Source: Maritalea mobilis (GTDB lineage Bacteria > Pseudomonadota > Alphaproteobacteria > Rhodobacterales > Rhodobacteraceae). From it: a DNA stretch of 64,000 bases. Each line of letters begins with the position of its first letter. Position 1 is the first letter of the stretch. Both the position numbers and the translations under genes were made by a program. The stretch lies in contig NZ_JAHVKE010000003.1 in assembly GCF_019800885.1 (NCBI RefSeq), positions 1 through 64,000 on the forward strand, given 5' to 3'. Under the pieces are notes generated by a model. The model was given only the letters and a program-made list of their open reading frames with translations, had not been told where the DNA came from and made no database searches. Below are positions 16,879 through 26,487 of this stretch, piece after piece.

Positions 16879-18402
16879 ATGACCAACCCGCTTTTCGACG
16901 CCCTTTTCGCACCGCATGCCGGGCAGCAGACGCCCTTTCTTCACCTGCCCGATGGGGGCGCGATCAGTTACGCGGATTTCCTCGGCATGGCGGCGCAATA
17001 TGCAAACGCGCTGGAGAGCCTGGGCGTGCAACCGGGCGACCGCGTGGCGGTCCATATCCAGAAATCACCCGAGGCGCTGGCGCTTTATGCCGGGTGCATC
17101 CAGCGCGGCGCGGTCTTCTTGCCGCTGAACACGGCCTATACCCCGGCCGAGCTGGAATATTTCGTCGGCGATAGCGGGGCCGCGCTCTTCGTCTGCGATC
17201 CGGGCGAAGTGGCCGAGGTCGAGGGCATCGCGAAGGACAATGGCTGCCTTCTGCATACACTGGCGGGCGACGGCGGTGGTTCGCTGAAAGATCTGCGTGC
17301 GGATCAGGCGACAACGGCCGCGGTGGCCGAGCGGGGCGAAGACGATCTCGCGGCGCTTCTCTACACCTCGGGAACAACGGGCCGGTCGAAGGGGGCGATG
17401 CTGACCCACCGCAACCTTCTGTCCAACGCCGAGGCGCTGGCCGAGGCGTGGCGCTTCACCGCCGAGGACGTGCTTTTGCATGCGCTGCCGATCTTCCACA
17501 GCCACGGCCTGTTCGTGGCCACCAACGTCTCGCTTCTGGCAGGCGGCTCGATGATCTTCCTGCCGAAATTCGATGTGGACACGGTGCTGGCGCGGCTGCC
17601 CGAGGCGACGACCATGATGGGCGTGCCGACCTTCTACACCCGGCTTCTGGACGATGCGCGCTTCACCCGGGATCTTGCGGCCCATATGCGCCTGTTCATT
17701 TCCGGCTCGGCCCCGCTATTGGCCGAGACCCATGAACGTTTCGCCGAGCGCACCGGGCACCGCATTCTGGAGCGCTACGGCATGACCGAAACTTCGATGA
17801 ACACGTCGAACCCCTATGACGGCGACCGCCGGGCGGGCACGGTCGGCTTCCCGCTTCCGGGCGTCGAGGTAAAGGTCTGCGATCCCGAAACCGGGGCCGA
17901 GCTGCCGACGGGCGAGATCGGCGTGCTGGAGGTGCGCGGACCCAACGTCTTCAAGGGTTATTGGCAGATGCCCGAAAAGACGAAGGAAGAGTTGCGCGAA
18001 GACGGCTTCTTCATCACCGGTGATTTGTCGATGATCGACGCGGACGGCTATGTCACCATCGTCGGGCGTGGCAAGGACCTGATCATTTCCGGCGGCTACA
18101 ACATCTACCCCAAGGAAATCGAACTGTTCCTCGACGACCAGCCCGGCGTTCTGGAAAGCGCAGTCATTGGCGCGCCGCATCCCGATTTCGGCGAGAGTGT
18201 CGTGGCCGTTCTGGTGGCGGAACCTGGCAGCACGCTCGACCTCGACGCGATCGAGGCCGCGACCCGCGCCAATCTCGCCGGGTTCAAGCGCCCCCGTCAC
18301 GTCGCCGTGCTGGACGAGTTGCCGCGCAATACCATGGGCAAGGTCCAGAAAAAGGAACTGCGCGACCGCTTTGCGCATGTGTTCCAGGCGCAGGCCAGCT
18401 GA
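16879..18402 (+). CDS. matB: malonyl-CoA synthetase-like acyl-CoA ligase (MatB type)
   Basis: This 507-residue ANL-superfamily ligase has the P-loop YTSGTTGRSKG at about 162-172, the adenylate-binding RYGMTET, the hinge GRGKDLIISGG and the catalytic lysine Lys488 in NTMGKVQKK. Length and the NTSNPYDGDRRAGTVGFPLPG stretch agree closely with MatB, which activates malonate (and methylmalonate) with ATP and CoA. A GntR gene lies 42 bases upstream. No malonyl-CoA decarboxylase (matA) is next to it, so the fate of the product is open; other short dicarboxylates are possible substrates. Confidence 0.82.
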   Translation: MTNPLFDALFAPHAGQQTPFLHLPDGGAISYADFLGMAAQYANALESLGVQPGDRVAVHIQKSPEALALYAGCIQRGAVFLPLNTAYTPAELEYFVGDSGAALFVCDPGEVAEVEGIAKDNGCLLHTLAGDGGGSLKDLRADQATTAAVAERGEDDLAALLYTSGTTGRSKGAMLTHRNLLSNAEALAEAWRFTAEDVLLHALPIFHSHGLFVATNVSLLAGGSMIFLPKFDVDTVLARLPEATTMMGVPTFYTRLLDDARFTRDLAAHMRLFISGSAPLLAETHERFAERTGHRILERYGMTETSMNTSNPYDGDRRAGTVGFPLPGVEVKVCDPETGAELPTGEIGVLEVRGPNVFKGYWQMPEKTKEELREDGFFITGDLSMIDADGYVTIVGRGKDLIISGGYNIYPKEIELFLDDQPGVLESAVIGAPHPDFGESVVAVLVAEPGSTLDLDAIEAATRANLAGFKRPRHVAVLDELPRNTMGKVQKKELRDRFAHVFQAQAS

Positions 18403-18505
18403 CGCAAACCGTCCCGAGGCGCATCTCGCGACATCGGTGCGGCTGGAGGCCGTCTGCGCGATAGGGTAGGGCGGTGGCAGGTCCACCCCTGCCGGAGCGC
18501 GCCCG

Positions 18506-20317
18506 ATGCCCAGTGACGCGACCCTCGTCTTCTACCTGATGGGACTGGCGGCCATCATGATGGCCTCCAACCGCGTGCGCTATGACCTGATCGCGCTGTT
18601 CGTGCTGGTCGCGCTGGCGCTCTCGGGCATCCTGACCCCGGCCGAGGCCGTGGCGGGGTTCGGGGCGACCATCATCATCATGGTCGCGGGCCTGTTCGTC
18701 GTGGGCGAAATGCTGGACCGAACCGGCGTTGCGCGCAGCGTGGGCGACCTGATCCTGCGCCATGGCCGCGGACAGGAGGTGCGCCTCATGATCCCGCTCA
18801 GCGTCGGCGCGGCGATCCTCGGGTCGGTCATGTCCTCGACAGCGGTTGTGGCGATCTTCATTCCCATCGTCCTGCGCATCGCACGCGACAGCGGCATAAA
18901 TGCCGCGCGCCTGCTGCTGCCCATGTCCTTCGGCGCGCTCATCTCGGGGATGCTGACGCTGATCGGCACGCCCGGCAATCTCGCCGTCTCTGACGCCTTG
19001 CGAGCGGCGACAGGGCAGCCGCTTGGCTTTTTCAGCTTCAGCCTCGTGGGCGCGCTCGTCCTTCTGGCGATGCTGCTTTTCTTCGTGCTGGTGGGCCGTC
19101 ATCTGCTTGGTCCGCTGACGACCGACGGGACCGGCCGGATGCGCCGCACCGACCGTTCCTTCGCCGAGCTTTACCGCAACCACGGTTTCGATCGGGTCGA
19201 GGTTCTGCGGCTTGAGCGCGATTTCACCGGAAGTGCCGCCCGCGACCTGACCAAGACCGCGCCGCGGATCCTGTCGCGGTGGCGACGCGGGCCCGCGGGC
19301 ACGCCCCATACGGCGCTGTTTTCCATCGGGATGGAGTTTCAGCGCGGCGACCTGATCGTGGTCACCGGCTCCGATGAAGAGATTGCCCGGTTTGGCGAGA
19401 CCCCAGGCGTCGCGCCGTTTCGGTCCTTCTACAAGGATATGAATCGCTGGATCGACACGCTTGGCATCATGGAGGTCATGATCCACCCCGAGGCCGGGAT
19501 CAGGGGGCGCACCCTGTCCGATCTCGACTTTCGCGCGACCTACGGGCTCGAAGTGCTGGACATCCTTCGCGACACGTCGCGCCTTGATGACATGCAGTCC
19601 ACGCCCCTGCGCGGCGGCGACCGTCTGCTGGTCGCCGGGCCTTGGCCGAGGCTCGACGGGATCAACGCGGAGGGGCGCGATTTCGTCATTCTCGAAGAGC
19701 CAGCCGAGCGGGCACAATCAGTCCCGAATTCGAACAAGCTCTGGATCGCGCTGTTGATCCTGGCAGCCATGATCGGGGTTTCGGTCGGGGGGCTGTCCAT
19801 CACGATGGCCGTGATCCTTGCGGCCATCGCCGCTGTGATGACGGGCACGATCTCGGCGAACCAGGCCTACCGCTCGATCCGGTTGGAAACACTGGTTCTC
19901 ATCGCGGGGATGCTGCCGCTCTCGACAGCGCTCGACAAGACGGGCGGCGCAGACATGATCGTGGACGCGTTGCTGCACATGGCCGGCAACGACAGTCCGC
20001 GTGCCGTCCTTCTGGCCCTTTTCGTTCTGACCATGTCGCTGAGTTGGATCCTGTCGAACACCGCGACCCTTGTCCTTGTCGCACCGATTGCGGTGGAGGC
20101 GGCGCTCTCGATGGGCGTGTCGCCTGTTCCGATGGCTGTTGCTGTCCTGATCGCGGGGTCTTCGGGGTTCGCCTCGCCGGTTTCGTCGCCTGTCGTGACC
20201 CTGGTGGTCAACCCGGGCGGCTATCGCTTTGGCGACTTCCTGAAAACGGGTGGGCCGCTGACCGTCGTTGTCGCGGCGATCACCTTGCTGGTCGTCCCGC
20301 TGATCTTTCCGTTCTGA
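18506..20317 (+). CDS. SLC13-family permease with TrkA_C domains
   Basis: This 603-residue membrane protein has an N-terminal and a C-terminal membrane block separated by a soluble middle region (about 215-405). The middle has two TrkA_C-like segments; FQRGDLIVVTGSDEEI and LRGGDRLLVAGPW are the family's typical edges. This layout occurs in SLC13/DASS-like permeases of marine bacteria, which carry sulfate, dicarboxylates or similar anions. The SSTAVVAIFIPIV and SNTATLVLVAPIA repeats are the hairpin ion/substrate motifs. It lies after the ligase gene in the same direction, but its promoter link is unclear. Confidence 0.83.
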   Translation: MPSDATLVFYLMGLAAIMMASNRVRYDLIALFVLVALALSGILTPAEAVAGFGATIIIMVAGLFVVGEMLDRTGVARSVGDLILRHGRGQEVRLMIPLSVGAAILGSVMSSTAVVAIFIPIVLRIARDSGINAARLLLPMSFGALISGMLTLIGTPGNLAVSDALRAATGQPLGFFSFSLVGALVLLAMLLFFVLVGRHLLGPLTTDGTGRMRRTDRSFAELYRNHGFDRVEVLRLERDFTGSAARDLTKTAPRILSRWRRGPAGTPHTALFSIGMEFQRGDLIVVTGSDEEIARFGETPGVAPFRSFYKDMNRWIDTLGIMEVMIHPEAGIRGRTLSDLDFRATYGLEVLDILRDTSRLDDMQSTPLRGGDRLLVAGPWPRLDGINAEGRDFVILEEPAERAQSVPNSNKLWIALLILAAMIGVSVGGLSITMAVILAAIAAVMTGTISANQAYRSIRLETLVLIAGMLPLSTALDKTGGADMIVDALLHMAGNDSPRAVLLALFVLTMSLSWILSNTATLVLVAPIAVEAALSMGVSPVPMAVAVLIAGSSGFASPVSSPVVTLVVNPGGYRFGDFLKTGGPLTVVVAAITLLVVPLIFPF

Positions 20318-20588
20318 TGCGATGCCACGCGGGGCGGACAACCGGGTGAAACCGGCGCGTGCAGACTACCACTATCGCGACCGGTTTGCTTCTTTGAATG
20401 AAAGCACTTGAAGGGGCGAGATCCCCGATCTGGTCACCCTGGTTATGGCCTGAATGCCGCGCATGTCGGGAACGTTGAGGTGGGTGTGTCTTTCAAGTTC
20501 AAATCTGGATGCGAGGTGCGGTAGGGGCTAGCCAAAACCGGTAGCGAAGCGCGGATCGCGGCGGGATCCGCCGGAAGATGGGACGGCT

Positions 20589-21701
20589 ATGACCAGTGCT
20601 CTAGTTCATTTCAATCACACCGCAAGCCGCAACCTCACGACCTGGCCCGATATGCGGCGCTCGGCCTGGAAGCCGAACTATGGCGACATGCTGGTCTGTA
20701 TCGCGATCCTGCGCGAGCTTGACTTGGGCGAGACCGTTCGCGTCGGCTTCGGCGGCACGCTCTCGCAGCCGGTGGAACGGGCGATCATTCGCGGGTCGAC
20801 CTATCTGCACAAGCATTTCAATTTCGACGAGGCGAACAAGACCCTCGACAGCATCGACGCCCCCATGGCGATCGTCGGGCTTGGCGCGCAGAACCCGACG
20901 CAGGACGCCTCGTATCTCGATGGCAACGAGGGCGCGCGCGACTTCATCGCACGGCTCAACGAGAAATCCGCCAGCATCTCGGTCCGGGGCGATTTCACCG
21001 CCGCCGTGGTGGAGCGGCTCGGCGGCAAGAACATCCGCGTCACCGGATGCCCGTCGCTGTTCTACACGCTGAGCGCCCCGCAGATCCGGGTGCCCGAGAT
21101 GCTGGCCATGCCCGAGCGGTCGATCGGCGTGTCGATCCATTCCGGCTTGTCGGCGAACATCTTCTGCCACGCGCCGCACGAGGCGCGCGCCATGCATGGC
21201 CGGGTCATCGCCTGGGCGCTGGAGAACGCGGCGAACCTCTCGGTCTTCGAACAGGGCGTGTTGCGCGAATATGACATCGCCGACCACGACCTGCCCTTCG
21301 ACGAACGACGGCAGGCCGCGGCCGAGGTGATCGCCCGCATGAAGGCCGAGCAGCTGTTTTCGCCCGAACGGCTGATGGCGCACATGGTCAGCGTCAAGAG
21401 TATCGAGGAATGGCTGGCCAAGGCGCGGGACCTCGACGCGATCCTCGGCTTCCGATTCCACGGCAACATGGTGGCGCTGCTGCAGGGCAAGCCCTGTTAC
21501 TACTACGTCTACGACTCGCGCCTGACGGAGTTCTGCGACGTCTATGGCTTGCCCTATCAGGACGTCACCGAAGATTGGCGCGACCCGGCGCAGGCGATGA
21601 TCGACCATGACTGGGACGGTGCAAACGCCCGGATCGCGGCCTGTTTCGACGAGATGAAAGCGTTTTATTCGGAGAACGGGTTTGCGGCGCGGTTCAAGTG
21701 A
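20589..21701 (+). CDS. polysaccharide pyruvyl transferase family protein
   Basis: This 370-residue protein matches the polysaccharide pyruvyl transferase family (PF04230-type): NYGDMLVCIAIL near the N-terminus, IVGLGAQNPTQD and SISVRGDFTAAVVERLGG in the middle, and GFRFHGNMVALLQGKP near the C-terminus. Such enzymes add ketal-linked pyruvate to surface sugars. It converges on a sulfotransferase-glycosyltransferase operon, supporting a role in decorating an extracellular or envelope glycan. Confidence 0.82.
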   Translation: MTSALVHFNHTASRNLTTWPDMRRSAWKPNYGDMLVCIAILRELDLGETVRVGFGGTLSQPVERAIIRGSTYLHKHFNFDEANKTLDSIDAPMAIVGLGAQNPTQDASYLDGNEGARDFIARLNEKSASISVRGDFTAAVVERLGGKNIRVTGCPSLFYTLSAPQIRVPEMLAMPERSIGVSIHSGLSANIFCHAPHEARAMHGRVIAWALENAANLSVFEQGVLREYDIADHDLPFDERRQAAAEVIARMKAEQLFSPERLMAHMVSVKSIEEWLAKARDLDAILGFRFHGNMVALLQGKPCYYYVYDSRLTEFCDVYGLPYQDVTEDWRDPAQAMIDHDWDGANARIAACFDEMKAFYSENGFAARFK

Positions 21702-21717
21702 TGAACGTGGACTATGG

Positions 21718-22368
21718 CTAGAAGAACCGACCGTAGATATCGTAGTCCTTGGCGTAGAACTGTTCGATCTTCGTGATCTCGGACGGCGTCAAATCCTGCC
21801 GGGACAATTTTGGTCCGCCCGTTTGCTCCCTCGGTAGGGACAGCGGGTGCTCGTTGCCGACGATGGCTTGAAGCTCCGTGATAAGTTGCTCGATTTCTTG
21901 AAGATTGCGTATGGCTGAGAACCATTTTGGATCGTGGCCAAGGTAGGTAACGATCGGTGCCGCGTGATGCGAAATACTGCCGGTGTGCTGGACGTAGCCG
22001 TCCAGTTCCCGGACAAATGTGCTCAAAGATGGATCTGGCACCAAGCCCGCTGCAACGGCCGCCGGGGATAGCCGTTGCTCGCTCAGGTCCTTATGAAAAA
22101 CCACCCTGTTCCGGTAGCAGGAGACGAGACGGTCTACAGGATCTCTGACCACGGCCACTCGGAAGTGTCCTTCAACATCGTCCTGCCGAGATTTTTCAAA
22201 AGGCCTGCTGCCATAAAAACTGTGGATCGTCTTCGACTTCCCGTTGGCGCGGAAATTACGAAACTCAAATCCGTTCTCGAGACGGAAGAAGAGCTTCTTC
22301 ATTGACGTGCAGGCGATCTTCGGAACGGGATAGTAGCTTACTCTGTGCTCGTAGTTAAACACGGACAT
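21718..22368 (-). CDS. sulfotransferase family protein
   Basis: This 216-residue protein has the PAPS-binding motifs of carbohydrate sulfotransferases: the 5'-phosphosulfate loop PKIACTSMKK at residues 16-25 and the 3'-phosphate motif VRDPVDRLVSCYRN near residue 80. It probably sulfates a sugar on a surface glycan. The start overlaps the 3' end of the glycosyltransferase gene by 14 bases, so the two are co-translated. Base composition is visibly less GC-rich than the flanking core genes, suggesting acquisition by transfer. Confidence 0.8.
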   Translation of the reverse strand: MSVFNYEHRVSYYPVPKIACTSMKKLFFRLENGFEFRNFRANGKSKTIHSFYGSRPFEKSRQDDVEGHFRVAVVRDPVDRLVSCYRNRVVFHKDLSEQRLSPAAVAAGLVPDPSLSTFVRELDGYVQHTGSISHHAAPIVTYLGHDPKWFSAIRNLQEIEQLITELQAIVGNEHPLSLPREQTGGPKLSRQDLTPSEITKIEQFYAKDYDIYGRFF

Positions 22369-25063
22369 CGGATTGCGCCTCCTGCTCGTTCCGGACGGAC
22401 GACCGTTTCCCACCTTCTGAAGCGGTGGACTCAGCGGCATGGAGGTCAGGTGGCTCGTTCACGGCCTCTGGTTCGGTCAACTTGCCCGCCAGGTCCGCCG
22501 TCGCGGCCGTCCAGTCCCGTACAGCGCCTGCCGCAACCGCGCGTTCGGCCAGGGGGGCGAGGTCTGCGCGGTTCTGGCTGAAGCGGCGCAAGGCGGCCAT
22601 GCACTGCTCCACCGCTTTGTCCTGCGGCACCAGTATTCCGGTCTCCCCGTCCCGGAGCACCTCGCCCGTTGCGCCGACATCCGTGGCGATCACCACGGCG
22701 CCCGCCCGCATCGCCTCCAGCACCGTCAGCGGCAGCCCCTCGTAGCGCGACAGGAGCACCACCACATCCGCCCAGGCATAGGCGGCGGCAAGGTCGCGGG
22801 GGCGGCACACCGGCGGCTCCAGCACCGCGGCAACCTCGGGCGGGAGGGCCGGGGCGTCGTCTGCGATCACGGCCTTGCCGAGCACCCGCCAGGTGACGTT
22901 CAGCCGTTCGGCGTTCGACCGCCGGATCACCTCAGCCAGCCGGTCGAGGCCCTTCTGACGATCAAGACGGCCGAGATAGAGCACGCGCAGCGGCTCGGAC
23001 GCGGAGCGCATGCGGCGGGCCGCGATGCTGCGGGCGGTGATGTCGGGGTCAATCTCGAACCCTGGGGCGTTCAGAACCGGCACGATCTTGTCCTGCGGCA
23101 CCCCCATGCCGTTCAGCCAGTCGCCGAGTTGGTGGGAACAGGGGACGAAATAGTCGAAGGCGTGTTCGTAGGCGACGCCGAGATAGGTGTTCCCGACCGG
23201 CCGCCCGAGTGGGGTCAGGTCGTTAAGGTGAAGGGAATTCAGCGTCTTGACCCCCATGCGCCGTAGCTGACCCATAAGGCCGACAGCTGCACCGCCATGA
23301 AAGTTGATCGCAGCGTCGAGCCAGTGCAGCAGGCCGAGGACCACGCCATGCCGGCCCGACTCGGCCCATTTCGGCACGTTGGTGCCGAGGTAGTCGTGCG
23401 CGCCGCCACCCCAGGCGGAGAACCCGGCATCAGCCAGCAGATTGGTGGTTTCGAATGTGTCGCTCCAGTCCGGGGTCAGGGCGATGTCGTCGCAGCCGAG
23501 AACGAAGGCGTGGGGCACCCATCCGTGGGCGCGCAGGCCCCGGGCCATCTGCTGGGCCACTTTCTCGACCCCGCCGAATTCCACCAGAGGCAGCAAGAAG
23601 CCGATATGGCGCCGCCCGTCGGGAACGCGGGGGAGGAGGGGGGCGCCGTCGAAGGCACGGCGTGGGAGCGTGTGTTCCCGCCCGCGCAGGTGCACGCCGG
23701 CGACGTGGTGTGTCCAGAGACGGTCAGCCGCGGGAGCCCATTGCGACGCGCGCATGCGGTGGACGAGCGACAGGGTGTCGAAGATCGCGCTGGGGCGCTT
23801 GAGCTTGGTCAGGATCGACGCGGCCTGCGGCAACTGCACCTCCAGCGTCGTGACCGGTGGGTCCGGGTTGCGGCGGGCGAGGCTGTCGATCCAGTCAGAC
23901 TGCGGGTCGCGGATCACGTCGGAGAACAGCCGCGTCGGGACGGCGACGGCGACAGCCTTGCTGTGCTGGCCCGGCTTGTCGTTGTGGGAGGTGACGGAGA
24001 CCGCAAGGCGGTCGCGCGCGCCGGTCTGCACGCTCAACGCCGCGATGGCGCCGGTTTCGCAGATCGTCTCTAGTTTCCAAAGCACCCAGTGCAGCAGTCG
24101 CGCCTCGCGCAACCCGTCGAGCACGGTCGAGGACAGAACGATATTGAAGGGCGGTGTCCGGTCGCGCCCGGGCGAAATTTGCGTGTTCCAGTAATTCTGC
24201 TCGAACTCCGCGAAACCGATCCGATGGATACCCGGCGCGTCTGGATCGACGCAACAGATGATCTCGCCCCGGTCAGCGATGTGGATGGCATAACGCGGCG
24301 CTTCGGCATGCTCCAGCGCGACGAGGCTGCGGGGCATGTAGAGCGACTTGTGCTTTAGTTGCATCGCCCCTTGCAAGGCCCCGCTGTCGCGCTCGGAATC
24401 AGCCAGCATGCTTTCCGGCCGCTTGCGGTAGAGAAAGCCGAAATCTTCAATGTTCTTGCCGCGGAACCCCAACTGCGCTGCGGAGAGGAAGAAATCCCAA
24501 TCCTCCCACCCCATCTTGAAGCCGGTATCGAACAGCACCCCTGCCTCGAAGACCCGTCTGCGGATGAGGCTCCCTGCTTCGCAGATATTCATGCCCGAAT
24601 GGATCAGCAGCGAATAGTCGCCGCCGTAATCCCCCTGCCATTCAAGGCCGAACATGTCGATATTCGGATAGATCCAGTCCACCTCGGGTGCGGCGTCGAG
24701 CGCGGCGAGCGCGCGGGCCAGGGCGTCGGGCTGGAGGCGGTTGTCAGCGTCGAGCATGTAGAGTGCCTCGACGCTTGGCAGATGCGCGAGCACATGCCGG
24801 ATGCCGCAGTCGCGCGCGTCGCTCAGCCCGCCATTTGCCTTGCGCAGATAGGTCACGATCTCCGGATAGGCCATCGCGTAGGTCGCGCAGACCTCGTCCG
24901 TTTCCTGAAACGGGCAGCCATCATTGACCAGGAGTAGCCGCAGGCCGCCCTCAAGCCGCTGCGCAAGCACCGACTCGATGGCCTCGATCAGGAGTGACGC
25001 ATGCCTGAAGATTGGCACGATGACGGCCAGCCGTGGGGCGGCTGAAGCGAGGTCGGCTACCAT
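22355..25063 (-). CDS. fused GT2-GT4 glycosyltransferase
   Basis: This 902-residue protein joins two glycosyltransferase modules. Residues 10-230 are a GT-A/GT2 domain (VIVPIFRHASLL, LLVNDGCP and the metal-binding LDADNR). Residues about 490-840 are a GT-B/GT4 domain (GFLLPLVEFGGVEKVAQQMARGL, VLYLGRLDRQKGLDRL and the E-x7-E motif EGLPLTVLEAM). A linker of about 250 residues separates them. It probably adds two sugars in succession to a surface glycan at the inner membrane. It starts 8 bases after the upstream gene stops and overlaps the sulfotransferase start. Confidence 0.85.
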   Translation of the reverse strand: MVADLASAAPRLAVIVPIFRHASLLIEAIESVLAQRLEGGLRLLLVNDGCPFQETDEVCATYAMAYPEIVTYLRKANGGLSDARDCGIRHVLAHLPSVEALYMLDADNRLQPDALARALAALDAAPEVDWIYPNIDMFGLEWQGDYGGDYSLLIHSGMNICEAGSLIRRRVFEAGVLFDTGFKMGWEDWDFFLSAAQLGFRGKNIEDFGFLYRKRPESMLADSERDSGALQGAMQLKHKSLYMPRSLVALEHAEAPRYAIHIADRGEIICCVDPDAPGIHRIGFAEFEQNYWNTQISPGRDRTPPFNIVLSSTVLDGLREARLLHWVLWKLETICETGAIAALSVQTGARDRLAVSVTSHNDKPGQHSKAVAVAVPTRLFSDVIRDPQSDWIDSLARRNPDPPVTTLEVQLPQAASILTKLKRPSAIFDTLSLVHRMRASQWAPAADRLWTHHVAGVHLRGREHTLPRRAFDGAPLLPRVPDGRRHIGFLLPLVEFGGVEKVAQQMARGLRAHGWVPHAFVLGCDDIALTPDWSDTFETTNLLADAGFSAWGGGAHDYLGTNVPKWAESGRHGVVLGLLHWLDAAINFHGGAAVGLMGQLRRMGVKTLNSLHLNDLTPLGRPVGNTYLGVAYEHAFDYFVPCSHQLGDWLNGMGVPQDKIVPVLNAPGFEIDPDITARSIAARRMRSASEPLRVLYLGRLDRQKGLDRLAEVIRRSNAERLNVTWRVLGKAVIADDAPALPPEVAAVLEPPVCRPRDLAAAYAWADVVVLLSRYEGLPLTVLEAMRAGAVVIATDVGATGEVLRDGETGILVPQDKAVEQCMAALRRFSQNRADLAPLAERAVAAGAVRDWTAATADLAGKLTEPEAVNEPPDLHAAESTASEGGKRSSVRNEQEAQSDVRV

Positions 25064-25071
25064 GTCCGCAC

Positions 25072-26487
25072 CTACGCCACCGTGAACCGGATCCGGGAGA
25101 ACGTCGACCAGGCCCAGGACGTGCCGCCGGGCTGGACCGCCAGGCGCGTCATCAGCACGAGATCATGGTCGTCCGACAGGGCCGTTTCGAGCGGGAGATG
25201 CAGTTCGCCGTTCTCCTGCGGGCTCAACTTGACCCAAGGGGTCATGCCAACCAGATCGTCAGGTTCAAAGGTTTGCGGCGTGAAGCCTGCCTGTTCCGAA
25301 GGGGCGATGCCCATGGCGTATTCGATCATCGGCGCTTGGTCTTGTAGCGTTCGGATGCGCGCATCGAGGTGGACAGTCCCCGCCGGCACGCCGGCGGCAA
25401 GTCGCATCGCGGATATCCCTTGCGGCATGGGGTGAACCAGAAGCGCCGCCTTGTCGGCCAGAAAACGGGAATGCTTGCTGTCCGGCGTCAGGTCCTCGGC
25501 CTGAGCGAGCACGAGGTCGTCCAGGATGCGACTGCGTCGTGGGCCTGCTCCCGGGTCTGCCGGGAGAAGCGCGTTGGCCGGGATTGGCGCCTTGCTGTCC
25601 GGCAGATAGGACCAGCAACGCAGCGCCAGGACACGCGGGTCGCATCGGTCGCCGATGCGGGCCTGTAGCCTTGGATCGGGATGGTTCAGCGAGGTGGCCA
25701 GCCACAAGGCGCCTTCTCCCTCCCAGCTGAGTTCGAGGATTGGCGTGAGCGCCGAAGCCTCGAGCGCGCTGTGCAGGGCGAGGCGCACCGGCCCCTCCGT
25801 GATGTGTGGACCCGACAGCGTCCAGTGCCCTCTGACCTTATCGTCTTCCTTCGTCAGCAGGGTGATCGACAGCGTTCCCTGATCGGCAATGTCGACATCC
25901 TCGATGAAGACCGCGACATCGCTGAGACCGGCGCTCGAGATCGGCAGCCGTTGGGTCAGGATATCGCCCTCGCGCAGCTCCAATGGCGCCATGTCATGCC
26001 CGGGTAGCAGGGACAGCGCGTCGGTTCTCTGCGCGAGATTGTTGTCGAGAATGAATTTCTCCAACTGCGCGAAGGCAGCCTGCATCTGGCCATGGCTCTG
26101 TCGCAAGGTGGCCAGAGACCGGGAGAGGTCCGCAGATCGGCGCGCCTGCCGTTCAAGAAGCCCCGTCAGGCTTTCCGTGAGGAAACGCAGCAACTCCGTC
26201 TCGCGCGCCTCTGGCTTCACCCGTGTCAGATCGCATAGCCGGGGCGGCTCGGTTCCGGCCGCCTCGGCGATACTGGGAAGGAATTGCTCGACAGCCGTCA
26301 CACCGGTTGCGCTGCTTGCAGCCGTTCCAATGCAACGCGTCGCCAATTCATGCACCGAGTAGACCGCGCGGTCCGTGGCGGACACCACCTCTGCACCGCT
26401 TTCCTCGAGCACGGCCAGCTCAACAGGCAAGTCAAGAGAGGTGACAAGCTCCACGTCCTGTTTCGGGATCGTCAGTAGGAGAGTCAT
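25072..26487 (-). CDS. conserved protein of unknown function in glycan cluster
   Basis: This 471-residue protein has no signal peptide or membrane segment. I do not assign it a function; from memory it resembles a Rhodobacterales family annotated DUF6212, which often sits beside glycosyltransferases. The middle (about 95-165) is helical and possibly coiled-coil. Later parts (about 190-470) are strand-rich and carry aromatic- and Asp-rich blocks, like carbohydrate-interacting folds. The start MTLLLTIPKQ is preferred; an in-frame ATG 45 bases upstream exists, and neither has a strong ribosome site. It is first in the operon with the GT2-GT4 and sulfotransferase genes. Confidence 0.7.
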   Translation of the reverse strand: MTLLLTIPKQDVELVTSLDLPVELAVLEESGAEVVSATDRAVYSVHELATRCIGTAASSATGVTAVEQFLPSIAEAAGTEPPRLCDLTRVKPEARETELLRFLTESLTGLLERQARRSADLSRSLATLRQSHGQMQAAFAQLEKFILDNNLAQRTDALSLLPGHDMAPLELREGDILTQRLPISSAGLSDVAVFIEDVDIADQGTLSITLLTKEDDKVRGHWTLSGPHITEGPVRLALHSALEASALTPILELSWEGEGALWLATSLNHPDPRLQARIGDRCDPRVLALRCWSYLPDSKAPIPANALLPADPGAGPRRSRILDDLVLAQAEDLTPDSKHSRFLADKAALLVHPMPQGISAMRLAAGVPAGTVHLDARIRTLQDQAPMIEYAMGIAPSEQAGFTPQTFEPDDLVGMTPWVKLSPQENGELHLPLETALSDDHDLVLMTRLAVQPGGTSWAWSTFSRIRFTVA

